From assembly GCF_000192745.1 (NCBI RefSeq), contig NC_015259.1:495001-559000 (forward strand): 64,000 nucleotides of DNA, read 5' to 3'. The notes under the pieces were generated by a model. That model worked only from the letters and a program-made list of their open reading frames with translations. It did not search any database and had not been told where the DNA came from. Below are positions 1 to 9,992 of the stretch, in pieces. Origin of the DNA: Polymorphum gilvum SL003B-26A1. GTDB taxonomy: Bacteria > Pseudomonadota > Alphaproteobacteria > Rhizobiales > Stappiaceae. A program made the translations under genes and the position numbers. Each line of letters opens with the position of its first letter. Position 1 is the stretch's first letter.

Positions 1-1885
<1,885 letters not shown>

Positions 1886-2185
1886 CATTAGTCAATGTCC
1901 ATTCACTGAAAACGGTCTCACGGGCGTCCGCGCCAACGCGCGGCCTTGCGAACCACGCGCGGCATCAGCCGCGGCGGCCCTCGGCCTTGCGGACCTCCGG
2001 TCCGTAATCAGGCGCCGCTCACGGGCGAAGCCCTCCGCAAGGGCGGCCTAACGGCCGGCGCGCGTTGCGCTTGCGACCCTCCGGTTCGTAACGCGCCTCG
2101 CACCGCATCATTCCCAATACGGGATGTCATCGATCAGAAACAAACCTGAAAAAAAAGACCAGTTCCTCTCATCTGCGCTTCGCCG
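1886..2185 (+). other. 23S-5S internal spacer
   Basis: About 300 bases between the end of 23S and the start of 5S. It is GC-rich and full of short inverted CG tracts, as expected for transcribed spacer with processing stems. I see no tRNA and no credible protein gene. Confidence 0.7.
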
Positions 2186-2302
2186 GCCTGGTGGCCCCAG
2201 CGGGGAGCCCCCACCCGATCCCATCCCGAACTCGGCCGTGAAACTCCCCAGCGCCAATGGTACTGCATCTTAAGATGTGGGAGAGTAGGTCGCTGCCAGG
2301 CC
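2186..2302 (+). rRNA. rrf: 5S ribosomal RNA
   Basis: The 5' strand GCCTGGTGGC and the 3' strand GCTGCCAGGC form the terminal helix. Between them lies the conserved loop region ACCCGATCCCATCCCGAACT, followed by the GAAACTCCCCAGCGCC arm. Length is about 117 bases, typical for bacterial 5S. It lies some 300 bases after 23S on the same strand. Confidence 0.96.
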
Positions 2303-2401
2303 TGCAAAGCGCAGACATCCCTCAACGCAAGAACATTCAACTTTGCCTCATTCCACAACGGCGCTCCTCAAGCCCCGTAACCAAGGCAAAAAAAACCTCT
2401 C

Positions 2402-2478
<77 letters not shown>

Positions 2479-2550
2479 AATCCCAGCAAACCCATACCCG
2501 CTCGTCCGGCTGACGCGAAAACACCGTCTTCGCTCGGCTACAGTCGCTCC

Positions 2551-2605
2551 TCGTCAGTCTCATAACCTGAAGGTCGTAGGTTCAAATCCTACTCCCGCAA
2601 CCAAA
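2551..2605 (+). repeat. Left attachment site: tRNA-fMet 3' duplicate
   Basis: From CTCATAACC at 2559 to 2605 this copy matches the tRNA anticodon arm, variable loop, T arm and acceptor 3' strand, through the bases after CCA, with one mismatch (T for C near the acceptor). The 5' half of a tRNA is absent, so it is not a functional tRNA. About 80 bases separate it from the intact gene. Duplicated tRNA 3' ends are the usual footprint of tyrosine-recombinase integration. Confidence 0.85.
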
Positions 2606-2634
2606 TAAGGCACTGAAAATAATACGCTTTACAG

Positions 2635-2664
2635 AAAGCCCCGATCCTCACGGACGGGGCTTTT
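2635..2664. terminator. Rho-independent terminator next to attL
   Basis: Stem AAAGCCCCG (2635-2643) pairs with CGGGGCTTT (2655-2663), and a T run follows on the plus strand. It would end transcripts coming from the rRNA operon and tRNA before the element. Confidence 0.7.
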
Positions 2665-3150
2665 GGCGTTCTGGGGACAAAATGGGGACAGTCAGTACCA
2701 ACAGAGCACTGCTCCAGGCCACGAATCTCAACATCGGCGCCTTGTGGTGCACACGCCCAGGCGCCGTTCTCTGCCCCGACCTGCTGGCATGCTCGAAACC
2801 CCGACTGCTTGCATGGCCTCGGTGACATCCAGCTCCTGCGGCACCGTAGCGGCCTATGGTTCTGGAAATCGGTGCATACGCGCCCGTGACCGCACGACCT
2901 CCGCTATCGTATCGACCAACGGGTCCTGAGCGCCGCTCGGCCCTGCACCATGACATCATCGACATGCGGCTGTTCGTTCCCGGTCTGAAAAACAGACGAT
3001 GGTTACAAGAGAGACCTTCCCGGATGGTCCTCTGCTGAGTTCTCAGAGTGGCTGAATGCGAGCATGCACGCGTCCGAAAGTAGGTTTCCAGCGCGCGGGC
3101 GCGCAGCATTTCCGAATGCCCGCATGCCGACATGCTCGGCTGCCGTCCGC
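2665..3150. other. Left-edge region without a recognisable gene
   Basis: Open frames here on both strands give low-complexity, family-less translations and lack convincing ribosome sites. The sequence GGGGACAAAATGGGGACA near 2680 resembles the GGGGACAAATTGGGGACA just upstream of the integrase at 53.55 kb on the same strand, so this may be a remnant of a similar integrase boundary. The right part holds partition-type repeats described separately. Confidence 0.5.
3054..3127. promoter_or_regulatory. Two copies of a GAATGCNNGCATGC motif (candidate centromere)
   Basis: GAATGCGAGCATGC (3054-3067) and GAATGCCCGCATGC (3114-3127) differ only at the two central bases. A third copy, GAATGCCAGCATGC, lies at 4062-4075 upstream of parA. 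The motif is nearly self-complementary. Placement on both sides of a parA operon fits a binding site for the small ParB-like partner (partition site and operator). This role is inferred. Confidence 0.5.
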
Positions 3151-3381
3151 TTACCCTTTCGCACGTTTGAAGTCCTCCCAGACCAGACAGAAGAGCTCGC
3201 TTAATTCCAGATCCCTTGCGGCAGCATAGGTACGAAAATCGCGCCGAACCTCCGGCGAGAGCTTCAATTGCAGCGGCACCTTTCCCGCGCCCGCCGGCTT
3301 ATGGAGGTTGCCGACGATTGGCCTCTCGGGCGGCAGAGGCAGGCCGCGTGGACGGGGCTTCTTCAATTTCATCTCGACCAT
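3151..3381 (-). CDS. Small partition partner protein, ParB/ribbon-helix-helix-like
   Basis: A basic protein of 76 residues read on the minus strand. Its ATG overlaps the parA stop as TGATG and is preceded by a strong AAGGAGGT site, so the two are translationally coupled. The N-terminus is rich in Lys, Arg and Pro; the C-terminal half (residues from about 37, LQLKLSPEVRRDFRTYAAAR) looks like a ribbon-helix-helix strand and helix. Small DNA-binding proteins encoded directly after a plasmid ParA usually act as the centromere-binding adaptor. The nearby GAATGCNNGCATGC motifs are candidate binding sites. Function is inferred from position and fold pattern. Confidence 0.6.
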   Translation of the reverse strand: MVEMKLKKPRPRGLPLPPERPIVGNLHKPAGAGKVPLQLKLSPEVRRDFRTYAAARDLELSELFCLVWEDFKRAKG

Positions 3382-4037
3382 CAAGCCACCTCCTTGTGCG
3401 AAGCAAGCTCAGTCAGCTGATCGACGATGCCCTGCGCCACCGCAACTGCCTTTGTGTTCAAGCTACGGTGGGCTGTTTCTGAGGCGGCAAACCCTGCATC
3501 CATTGCCCGTTGGTACCCAATCCTCTCAGGTAACTCAGCCGCGCTGACTCGGTACCCGGCGCGCTGGACAAATGTGCGCGCATCCTCGATCGCTGCGGAA
3601 CTATCTCCGGCGCGCGTCAAGACGAACAGCAACCGGTCTGCGCTCACGCCCTTCTGGACCAACTCATGGGCAAGAAGCACACTAGGGCGTAGATCGTCGA
3701 GCGAAAGGCCAGTTGGGATGACGATCAGGTCGCTCCTGCGCGCGATCTCAAGCGTCGCCGAGGTTGCGTGGGGCGCGCCATCGACGATAATCAGGTCGAA
3801 ACGGTCCGCGTCTGCCAGTGCCTGGTCCACACGACCGAAACTTTCTGCCCGAATGTAGGGCTGGATATCGTGTTGCTGCCGTATCCGGCACCACTCAACG
3901 CTCGTACCTTGCGAGACATCCAAGTCAGCGATCTTCACCGACCACCCCTCCTGAGAAAATTCACGGGCTATCAGCCGAACAATTGTGCTTTTTCCCACTC
4001 CGCCTTTCTGCGAAACAACGCCTACAATATGCGCCAC
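3381..4037 (-). CDS. parA: ParA-family plasmid partition ATPase
   Basis: A P-loop ATPase of about 218 residues that would segregate the replicon by forming ATP-dependent patches on the nucleoid. The deviant Walker A motif KGGVGKST lies at residues 11-18, Walker A' ADLD follows about 30 residues later, and Walker B is FDLIIVDG. I chose the GTG at 4037 because GGGGAA lies six bases upstream; the ATG at 4073 has no such site and a longer frame upstream has an implausible N-terminus. It is divergent from repA and overlaps the small partner gene. A perfect 16-base palindrome lies just upstream. Confidence 0.88.
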   Translation of the reverse strand: MAHIVGVVSQKGGVGKSTIVRLIAREFSQEGWSVKIADLDVSQGTSVEWCRIRQQHDIQPYIRAESFGRVDQALADADRFDLIIVDGAPHATSATLEIARRSDLIVIPTGLSLDDLRPSVLLAHELVQKGVSADRLLFVLTRAGDSSAAIEDARTFVQRAGYRVSAAELPERIGYQRAMDAGFAASETAHRSLNTKAVAVAQGIVDQLTELASHKEVA

Positions 4038-4061
4038 TAACAATTTCCCCTGATAATACTT

Positions 4062-4080
4062 GAATGCCAGCATGCTGGCA
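4062..4080. promoter_or_regulatory. 16-bp palindrome between parA and repA (operator candidate)
   Basis: TGCCAGCATGCTGGCA at 4065-4080 is a perfect palindrome, and it overlaps the third copy of the GAATGCNNGCATGC motif (4062-4075). It sits in the 143-base divergent gap between parA and repA, where an autoregulatory site is expected. Confidence 0.55.
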
Positions 4081-5161
4081 TGTGTAATAGTTTGATAGTG
4101 AAATACAATACTAACGATGACAATAATAATTGTGGTACTAAGAAATAATTTTGAAGAGAAATATTTTGGGAAAGGTGCCAATGACAAAACTGTCTCCTGA
4201 GAGAAAATCACTTGATGGCGTAAAAGACCCGGCGTTGAGACGGCAGCTTGAACTTCTCGAATTGACGATGCCAACGGCCCCCAAAGCTCCAAACCAGGCG
4301 CAAGACACCGCGAAACGCTCCGCGCCAGCGAACGACAATCAGCCGGATTTCTTCGTCCCAGCGGTGCAGGACGTTCCGATCAAGGACGGCCTCGACCTCA
4401 TGGACATCGCCGTCTTCCGCCTTGCCAAAAGTCAAACGCGCAAGGGCGACATCATCCGCCACGAACTGCCCGGTGTCACGATCACCGTGGCAGGCGGCGC
4501 GCATGGCATGGCGACAATCATGGATTACGATGTCGTCCTGATGATGGTCAGCCATCTCGCGGAGCAGACCCGTCTCCACCGCCAAGGCCGCGCTCCAAAA
4601 CCCGCCAAGTTCTTCCGTCCCAGCAGCGTTGAAATTTTCAAGTTCTGCCGGGTGAGCAAAGGCGGGGCCTCTTACGATATGCTCGCCGAGTCGCTCAGAC
4701 GGCTCCAGGGAACATTCATCGAAATCGCTCACAACAACGCCGGCAAGCGCTCGCGTCGGACAGGATACTTCCCGCTTATTGCAGGGGCTGACGTGATTTC
4801 CCGAACCGACACGGGTCGTATCGGCACGGTCGAGATCATCATACCCGATTGGATGTACGACGCCGTCACCTCCCATACCAACCCCGAAGTGCTCACCCTC
4901 GATCCGGACTACTTCCTTCTCAAGAAGGGGCTGGCGCGCTTCATCTACAGGCTCGCCCGCAAGGCCGCGGGAACCAGCGAAGCGACCTACTCGTTCGAGG
5001 CAATCCACGCCAGAAGCGGCTCAACGCGCGACATCTACAACTTCACAAAAGATCTGAGGAAGCTCATTGAGCTAGAGCAGATCCTGTGATCGATGAATCA
5101 AACGTGAAGTGACGAGAGCGACCGAAGCTGATTCAACTTTTCTACGAATAGGAGGTTGATG

Positions 5162-5545
5162 ATGGCACGAGCACTGAGCGATGATCTTCGGATCCGCGTC
5201 TTGAAGGCGTCAGCTGCCGGTATGTCTGCCCGCCAAGCTGCCAGTCGGTTCGGTGTGGGGGTTTCCACGGCGATCCGCTGGATTGCAAGAGCAGTAGAGG
5301 GCGAGCCAACACCGCGGCCGCAGGGTTGGAAACGACCTTCCCTTCTGGACGCTCACGAGGCGTTTGTTGTCGAAATGATCAACGACTGCAAGGACGTGAC
5401 GCTCGATGAAATGGTCGAGCGTCTGTCGGCTGAGCGGCAGGTCAGCATCAGCCGGAGCGCGCTTGGCGCATGGCTACGTGGTCGCGGCTGGACGTTTAAA
5501 AAAAGTCCGCACACGCATTGGAGCAGGCCCGACCGGATGTCCTGA
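5162..5545 (+). CDS. IS630 transposase, N-terminal frame
   Basis: Contains the N-terminal helix-turn-helix DNA-binding part (about residues 5-45, SARQAASRFGVGVSTAIRWI) and a second winged helix near residues 75-110. ATG 5162 lies six bases after GGAGG. It ends out of frame with the catalytic half. A run of seven A residues at 5498-5504 within TTTAAAAAAAG is a likely slippage site, so a +1/-2 (equivalently, -1 type) shift would join it to the next frame and give a full transposase of about 315 residues. Confidence 0.85.
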   Translation: MARALSDDLRIRVLKASAAGMSARQAASRFGVGVSTAIRWIARAVEGEPTPRPQGWKRPSLLDAHEAFVVEMINDCKDVTLDEMVERLSAERQVSISRSALGAWLRGRGWTFKKSPHTHWSRPDRMS

Positions 5546-6105
5546 AGCGCCGACGGGCCTGGTTTGATGGGCAGCTCGATCTTGATCCGCAAAAGCTTAT
5601 CTTCATAGACGAGACCGGTCTTTCAACGAAAATGGCACGGCTGCGCGGACGAGCAATTCGAGGCGAGCGCTGTCGAGCTGGCGTGCCGCATGGCCATTGG
5701 AAAACAACGACATTCACCGGCGCTCTGCGCTTGACCGGCATGACCGCGCCGTTTGTCTACGACGGAGCGATGAACGGCAACGTCTTCCTGGCCTATGTCG
5801 AGCAGGTGTTGCTACCAACCCTTCAGCCCGGGGATATTGTCATCATGGACAATCTGCCCGCACACAAAACAGCCGGTGTACGCGACGCCATCGAGCGCAT
5901 GGGTGCCAAGCTCATGTTCCTGCCGCCCTATAGCCCCGACTTCAACCCCATTGAGAATGCCTTCTCAAAGTTGAAGGCCATGTTGCGGGCTCGGGCGGAA
6001 CGAAAGATCGATGCTCTGTGGGACGCAGTCGGCGCATTGATGCCCCGCTTCACGCCGATAGAATGCGCGAACTACTTCAGGGCCGCTGGATATGACCCGG
6101 ATTGA
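5518..6105 (+). CDS. IS630 transposase, catalytic DDE frame
   Basis: Carries the DDE catalytic core: IFIDETGLS (first Asp), VIMDNLPAHK (second Asp) and the closing LPPYSPDFNPIENAFSK motif with the Glu, all diagnostic of the IS630/Tc1-mariner group. It overlaps the first frame by 28 bases; real translation most probably enters through the A7 slippery run at 5498-5504, so the TTG listed here is only the frame limit. All catalytic motifs are present, so the element may be active. Confidence 0.88.
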   Translation: MEQARPDVLKRRRAWFDGQLDLDPQKLIFIDETGLSTKMARLRGRAIRGERCRAGVPHGHWKTTTFTGALRLTGMTAPFVYDGAMNGNVFLAYVEQVLLPTLQPGDIVIMDNLPAHKTAGVRDAIERMGAKLMFLPPYSPDFNPIENAFSKLKAMLRARAERKIDALWDAVGALMPRFTPIECANYFRAAGYDPD

Positions 6106-6256
6106 ACAGCATCTGCTCTAAATCCGCTACCCTCTTACGATCTTTCTGAACTGAGGGGAGCAGATGGCCCGCACCTGCGAATGAGTCTACGGCCAATCGA
6201 AGTGTCATCTCGACCCTGAACATAACATCTCCGGATGCACCCTCTGCACATGATAA

Positions 6257-6520
6257 TCTACGCAATCTCCACCCAAACGCTTTCACCCTGTGGATAACTA
6301 TCCGACGAAGAGTTCAGCGCAGTGGAGATTGCGTAGAAAAAAGTGGAGATTGCGTAGATTTTGGTGGAGATTGCGTAGAAAAAAGTGGAGATTGCGTAGA
6401 TTGTATACACTGAAAGCCGCGGCTAGCTTGGCTTAGAGGGCAATTACGACCCCCTAAAACTTATTAAAACTTATTAAAACTAGAAAAAACGCTTTCGCGC
6501 GGTCTTCGGGCTGTGGATAA
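6257..6520. other. oriV: Plasmid origin of replication: iterons and DnaA boxes
   Basis: Four direct copies of GTGGAGATTGCGTAGA begin at 6322, 6343, 6364 and 6385, exactly 21 bases apart (two helical turns). One inverted copy lies at 6257-6272. Perfect DnaA boxes TGTGGATAA occur at 6289-6297 and 6512-6520. Between the iterons and the second box is an AT-rich stretch with repeated AAAACTTATT (around 6458-6480), a likely unwinding region. This is the layout of an iteron-controlled plasmid origin whose initiator would be the neighbouring RepA. The single inverted copy could serve RepA autoregulation. Confidence 0.88.
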
Positions 6521-6543
6521 GTTCCGTACTTTTGCCACAGACC

Positions 6544-6846
6544 TTAACGCAGCATCGAGAGGTCGACCGAGACCTTTTCAGCATCATCAACAAGCTCACG
6601 AATATCTTCTAAGCTGATGGTTGAAATAGGGCGGCCTAATAAGTGCTCGATCGCCTTCATTACGCCAGCTTCAACTTCCCGAAGTAAATCCTCATCTCGG
6701 TTCGCAATCCACCCAAAGACAACGAGCCAGTCCCGGTCGACAGACTGACCAGGTGTTGTCTTTCGTAAAAGAATGTCCAAACCAGGAACGCGTGTATGCG
6801 AACAAAAAATAAGGCCGTCTCGAATTTGAAGTTCTACGCGTCGCAT
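6544..6846 (-). CDS. Hypothetical protein beside oriV
   Basis: A 100-residue soluble protein read away from the next genes, with AGAAAGGA upstream of its ATG. I recognise no family. The sequence starts with alternating hydrophobic strands (RRVELQIRDGLIFCSHTRVP) and ends with two acidic helices (LEDIRELVDDAEKVSVDL). It starts at 6846 and its stop lies about 24 bases from the second DnaA box. It could belong to the replicon, but nothing in the sequence proves a role. Confidence 0.6.
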   Translation of the reverse strand: MRRVELQIRDGLIFCSHTRVPGLDILLRKTTPGQSVDRDWLVVFGWIANRDEDLLREVEAGVMKAIEHLLGRPISTISLEDIRELVDDAEKVSVDLSMLR

Positions 6847-7089
6847 CTGGTGTCGTCCTTTCTGAGGTGGCTCACCCGTAGTTTATCATTTTGAATACGC
6901 ATCCTGCCATCCTCTGCATCAATGATACACAGTGCTTGATGTTCTGCCGCAAGGGGCTATCGAATGGGGTCAAAGCGATGGTGAGGGTGGAAACCCTCCT
7001 GAGGCCTCACAGGAGCCTCACCAGGAGGTTCTTTAGGGTCTGGAGGTGACCGAGACCAGCCAGTGGCACCGAAAAGCCGTACGTGCGTC
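6847..7089. other. Intergenic region, nothing recognised
   Basis: A short gap with one minus-strand open frame that overlaps the next real gene and has a low-complexity Pro/Arg-rich translation. I see no RNA gene or clear hairpin other than a weak CCTCCTGAGGCCTCACAGGAGG repeat-like stretch near 6990-7010. Confidence 0.4.
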
Positions 7090-7311
7090 TCAGACGCTTC
7101 CGTCTTTCTCCTGTTTCGCCCTGTCCCGCAGTTCCTGATATTGCCGAGCCTGTTCCACAATCCGGTCGGTTTCGGCCTTGCTGGCGCTTCGGCCTTCTTC
7201 AAACTGCTCGCGCCAAGTCTTCCTCTTCGGCAGCCGCGGCAAGTACCAGCGCAGGAACAGGTAGCAAAACGGCGCTGCGATCAGCGCAGCTATGATCAGA
7301 CTTCCATCCAT
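7090..7311 (-). CDS. Small single-pass membrane protein
   Basis: 73 residues. An N-terminal membrane helix (about residues 4-22, SLIIAALIAAPFCYLFLRWY) is followed by a charged, probably coiled cytoplasmic tail. ATG 7311 has GCGAGG upstream; the longer frame start is less likely. It lies just downstream of the VirD4-like gene on the same strand, about 90 bases away, so it may share that transcript and help anchor the otherwise soluble ATPase. That link is inference. Confidence 0.6.
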   Translation of the reverse strand: MDGSLIIAALIAAPFCYLFLRWYLPRLPKRKTWREQFEEGRSASKAETDRIVEQARQYQELRDRAKQEKDGSV

Positions 7312-7401
7312 TTTTGGGACCTCGCTATTTTGGCAGCGTCGCGATAGCGGGCGCTGCATCGGTTTTAAAGGGCCGTCTGGCGCAACAGGAGCCCTTTCTG
7401 T

Positions 7402-9426
7402 TCATTCGTTGAAGCTTGGAGGAGTAGGTGGGCGGCGCGGCGGTTCGGATGCACCAGAAGGGCTGTCAGGCCGCTTGCCGCCACCTTCATCATCATCCTT
7501 CGTCGCTTTGGGCGGCGGCCCGCTCCTGCGGGCACGCATCCGCGCTTGCAGGGCTGCCAACTCCTCCTGGTATTCCGCGTCCTCTTTCAGGTCGGCGTCC
7601 TCTGGAGTTGACGGCTCGCTCGCGTCTGGAGGCGGCTCTCCCGCCTCCGGCTCCTGATCCGGGTCGATTACTGGAACTCGCTCCGAACGCGGCGCGCGGT
7701 GTATCTCCTCACCGAACTTGCCCTTCTGCTCGATGATCCATTCCTTCAAGTCTTCATCGGCATAGGAAGGCTTGGACATCCGGGCGCGGATTGTCAGCCC
7801 GTCCTGTATGATGACGCAGTCCTCGCGGAACTCAGGTCCCATCAACTGCTGGGGCGACGCCACCCAGTCTTCACCGCCCCACAGGTCCTTGCGCTTGCCG
7901 AGCCGGTTAGCGACATGCTCCGCCGTGCTCTGATCGTTCGGACGGAAATAGACCTGGCAGCGGCAGTTGGCGATGAGGCTTTCCCATTTCTGGTAGACCT
8001 CCTTCAGCTGCGCAATGTCCTGCGTGAAGAGCCAAAGCCGGATGCGGTAGCTGCGCGTGATCGCGACAGCGTCTTCGATGATGCGCATGTAGCCGAGCTG
8101 CGGCATCTCGTCGAAATAGAACGTCATCGGCCAGTTCGGGTAGCTCTTCGGCAGCTCCGCGTCGGTCGCGTTTTCCTCGTCAAGCATCCTGCGGACGCGG
8201 ATCGCTTCGCTCAGGTGCTGGCCGAGCATCACCCGCAGCACCGTGCGCATCGAGCTCATCTTTTCGGGCGAAACGATCAGGTAGATCGAAGCCGCCCGAC
8301 CGCCATGAACCTCGCCCGCCTCTTCGTCATAATACCAGCCCGGCGCGCGGCCTTCCCTGGCCGCCTGCGTGATCCAGCTGTTGTCCCTGCGGAGAATGGT
8401 CTCCACCGACCAGCCCGGCGTCGAGCTGGACGTCACCGCCGCCACGTCGTCGGAGCGCCACACCGCCAGCTGCGTGCGCAGCGTCGTCGTGATCGAGGTG
8501 CGCAACGCCTCCGACTGCGTCTCGATGATGTTGCCCAGCTCTTGGAGCCGCTCATCATCCGACCCTTGCAGGTCCTCGACCATGGCATCGAAATCGGCCT
8601 TGCTCGCCGCCAGCAGGCGGCAGACTTCGCGCATGTTGCGCCGCTCGCGCGGCCGGCGGTGCATGACATAGAAGATCAGGCCCGTCAGCAGGTCGCGCGC
8701 GGCGTCGTCCCAGAATGGTTCTTTGCTCTGCGGCACCACCAGCAATTCGGCCAAGAGCCGGGCATCGTCCCAGCCCTTCACTCGGTCGAGCGGATTATAG
8801 CAATCGGAATCGTCCTCGCCCGGCGCCCATTTGTAGACCTGGCCGTAAAGGTCCCGCCGCCATGCCGTCTCACGGTAGTTCTCGCCCTTGGGATCCAGCA
8901 CCACTACCGGCCCTTCGAATTCCAGCAGCGTGCGCAGGATGAACCGCTGACCCTTGCCCGAGCCGGTCGGCGCCACCGTCAGCAGGTGGCCTTCGCCGTG
9001 AAACATGACCGGCAGCTTTACGGCCTCACCGTTCGACCGCTGCCTCGGCATGTAGCCCAGCTCCAGATAGTCCACTGGAAACGCCGTGCCCTTGGGCGAG
9101 AATATCCCCGCCCGCAGCAGATCATCGTCGCTCGCCCATGCCTGCGCTTGTCCAAGGTGCTGGATGCGATCGCGGTTCGCCTTGGTCATCATCGGGATGG
9201 CCTGACGCAGCGTCGTGCGTGCCTCCTCGATCTGCCCAAGCGTCAGGTTTCGGTAGAGGATGTCCCTGTAGACGGCGTCGAGCTGGGGATCGCTGACGAC
9301 CATCTTGAACGCCTCGCGCCATGCCGGGTCGAGCGTTTCGAGCAGAAGATGCACGGGCGACTTGCCGGCGTCCGGATCGACCGGTTTGTCCTTCCTTCCA
9401 CCGCCGAACAGTTTTCCCCAGACCAT
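7402..9426 (-). CDS. VirD4/TraG-type coupling ATPase without membrane anchor
   Basis: 674 residues. It belongs to the type IV coupling protein superfamily: Walker A in APTGSGKGQRF (about residue 147), the DPKGENYRETAW segment that follows it in VirD4 proteins, Walker B in FYFDEMPQLG, and a LWLFTQDIAQLKEVY motif. Such ATPases bring the relaxase-DNA complex to a secretion channel. Unlike usual VirD4 it has no N-terminal membrane helices; it starts with MVWGKLFGGGRKDK and a helical domain. The C-terminal 90 residues are acidic, proline-rich and low-complexity. Start ATG 9426 is chosen for the GGGAGGG upstream. A second, membrane-anchored VirD4 is encoded at 35840-37435. Confidence 0.88.
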   Translation of the reverse strand: MVWGKLFGGGRKDKPVDPDAGKSPVHLLLETLDPAWREAFKMVVSDPQLDAVYRDILYRNLTLGQIEEARTTLRQAIPMMTKANRDRIQHLGQAQAWASDDDLLRAGIFSPKGTAFPVDYLELGYMPRQRSNGEAVKLPVMFHGEGHLLTVAPTGSGKGQRFILRTLLEFEGPVVVLDPKGENYRETAWRRDLYGQVYKWAPGEDDSDCYNPLDRVKGWDDARLLAELLVVPQSKEPFWDDAARDLLTGLIFYVMHRRPRERRNMREVCRLLAASKADFDAMVEDLQGSDDERLQELGNIIETQSEALRTSITTTLRTQLAVWRSDDVAAVTSSSTPGWSVETILRRDNSWITQAAREGRAPGWYYDEEAGEVHGGRAASIYLIVSPEKMSSMRTVLRVMLGQHLSEAIRVRRMLDEENATDAELPKSYPNWPMTFYFDEMPQLGYMRIIEDAVAITRSYRIRLWLFTQDIAQLKEVYQKWESLIANCRCQVYFRPNDQSTAEHVANRLGKRKDLWGGEDWVASPQQLMGPEFREDCVIIQDGLTIRARMSKPSYADEDLKEWIIEQKGKFGEEIHRAPRSERVPVIDPDQEPEAGEPPPDASEPSTPEDADLKEDAEYQEELAALQARMRARRSGPPPKATKDDDEGGGKRPDSPSGASEPPRRPPTPPSFNE

Positions 9427-9769
9427 CGCGGCCCTCCCGCCTCTTGGCTCCCCTGAAAGATTAGCCGCTGATTCCAAGAAGGATACCACCGAAGTGCCTG
9501 AAAATCCGCCGCGAATGCTTGGTGTGCCCATCGTCTGACGCTGTTTCTACGCTGGGTGTCAGGTGTCGGTTTTAGTGGCAGGCCATAAACCATCGATGCC
9601 AACCCCTGACGGCATTCAACCAGACCGCAGCCCCGCGTACGCCAGGCGGGGCTGTTCGGTGTCCGGAGTACGTCAACACGCCTCGTGCGAGCTTCCTCTT
9701 GACCCTTGTCGCTGACCGCTGCCCACGAGCCGTCCTCAGATGTGGCTGACCTGGCAGGGACGCCGTTCG

Positions 9770-9992
9770 GCGCAACGGCAGTCGGTCAGTTTCTTCCCCG
9801 GCTAACGCCTTCCTCGCGAAGCAAGAAACAGCCTGCCCGCCGTCTTCCGGTTCCCTCCAGCCCGCAGCGAAGCCCGGTCAGGCCTTCGCCCAGTCCGCTC
9901 TTCTTGGGGTGCGCCGCCCGTCTTGCCCCTGCCTCTCCGGTCGCCATCGGACGGCCGCGATGGGCGCGGTCGCAAAGACAAGGAGAGGAACC
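9770..9992 (+). promoter_or_regulatory. ardC leader with conserved hairpin (copy 1 of 3)
   Basis: Begins with GCAACGGC (9772-9779) followed by GTTTCTTCCCC, a GGC-N4-GCC minihairpin, CTTCCTCGCG and AAGAAACAGCC (about 9823-9833). GTTTCTT and AAGAAAC can pair. Closely related leaders precede the genes at 28201 and 31098. A GCGATGGGCGCGGTCGC block lies just before the AGGAGAGG ribosome site of ardC. The shared order of blocks suggests a structured transcript leader. I do not recognise a named RNA family. Confidence 0.5.

Larger units (their letters stand above)
5075..6118 (+). mobile_element. IS630-family insertion sequence
   Basis: Inverted ends: GAGCAGATCCTGTGATC at 5075 onward and, on the opposite strand, GAGCAGATGCTGTTCAATC at 6118 inward. 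Both ends are flanked by TA (5073-5074 and 6119-6120), the target duplication of this family. Length is 1044 bases. It encodes a two-frame transposase. It is inserted in repA and transcribed in the same direction. Confidence 0.92.
4181..6219 (+). pseudogene. repA: Plasmid replication initiator RepA (RPA type), split by IS630
   Basis: Encodes an iteron-binding replication initiator of the RPA type found on alphaproteobacterial plasmids, with winged-helix content such as MDIAVFRLAKSQTRKGDI and FYLDPDYFLLKKGLARF-like segments. Start is ATG 4181 with AAAGG upstream; an earlier TTG frame is less likely. The frame runs to the IS630 left end at 5075. Removing 5075-6118 plus one TA copy restores the frame and adds about 34 residues beginning LNPLPSYDLSELRG, ending at the TGA of 6217-6219. 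The current product would end shortly inside the IS (stop at 5087-5089), losing the native C-terminus. Whether the truncated protein still works is unknown. Confidence 0.82.

Noticed and set aside
2551-2605. Second functional tRNA-Met gene
   Set aside because: Only the 3' part of the cloverleaf is present; the D arm and 5' acceptor strand are missing.
2663-3133. Open frames of 88 and 161 codons at the left edge
   Set aside because: No family pattern, overlapping on both strands, no ribosome site; likely chance frames in GC-rich DNA.
6322-6400. Possible CRISPR array (four regular 16-base repeats)
   Set aside because: Spacers would be only five bases and are alike; the layout is an iteron origin, with DnaA boxes nearby.
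7699-9456. A 585-codon plus-strand frame opposite the VirD4-like gene
   Set aside because: It is the antisense shadow of a clear ATPase gene; its translation is Arg/His-rich without domains.
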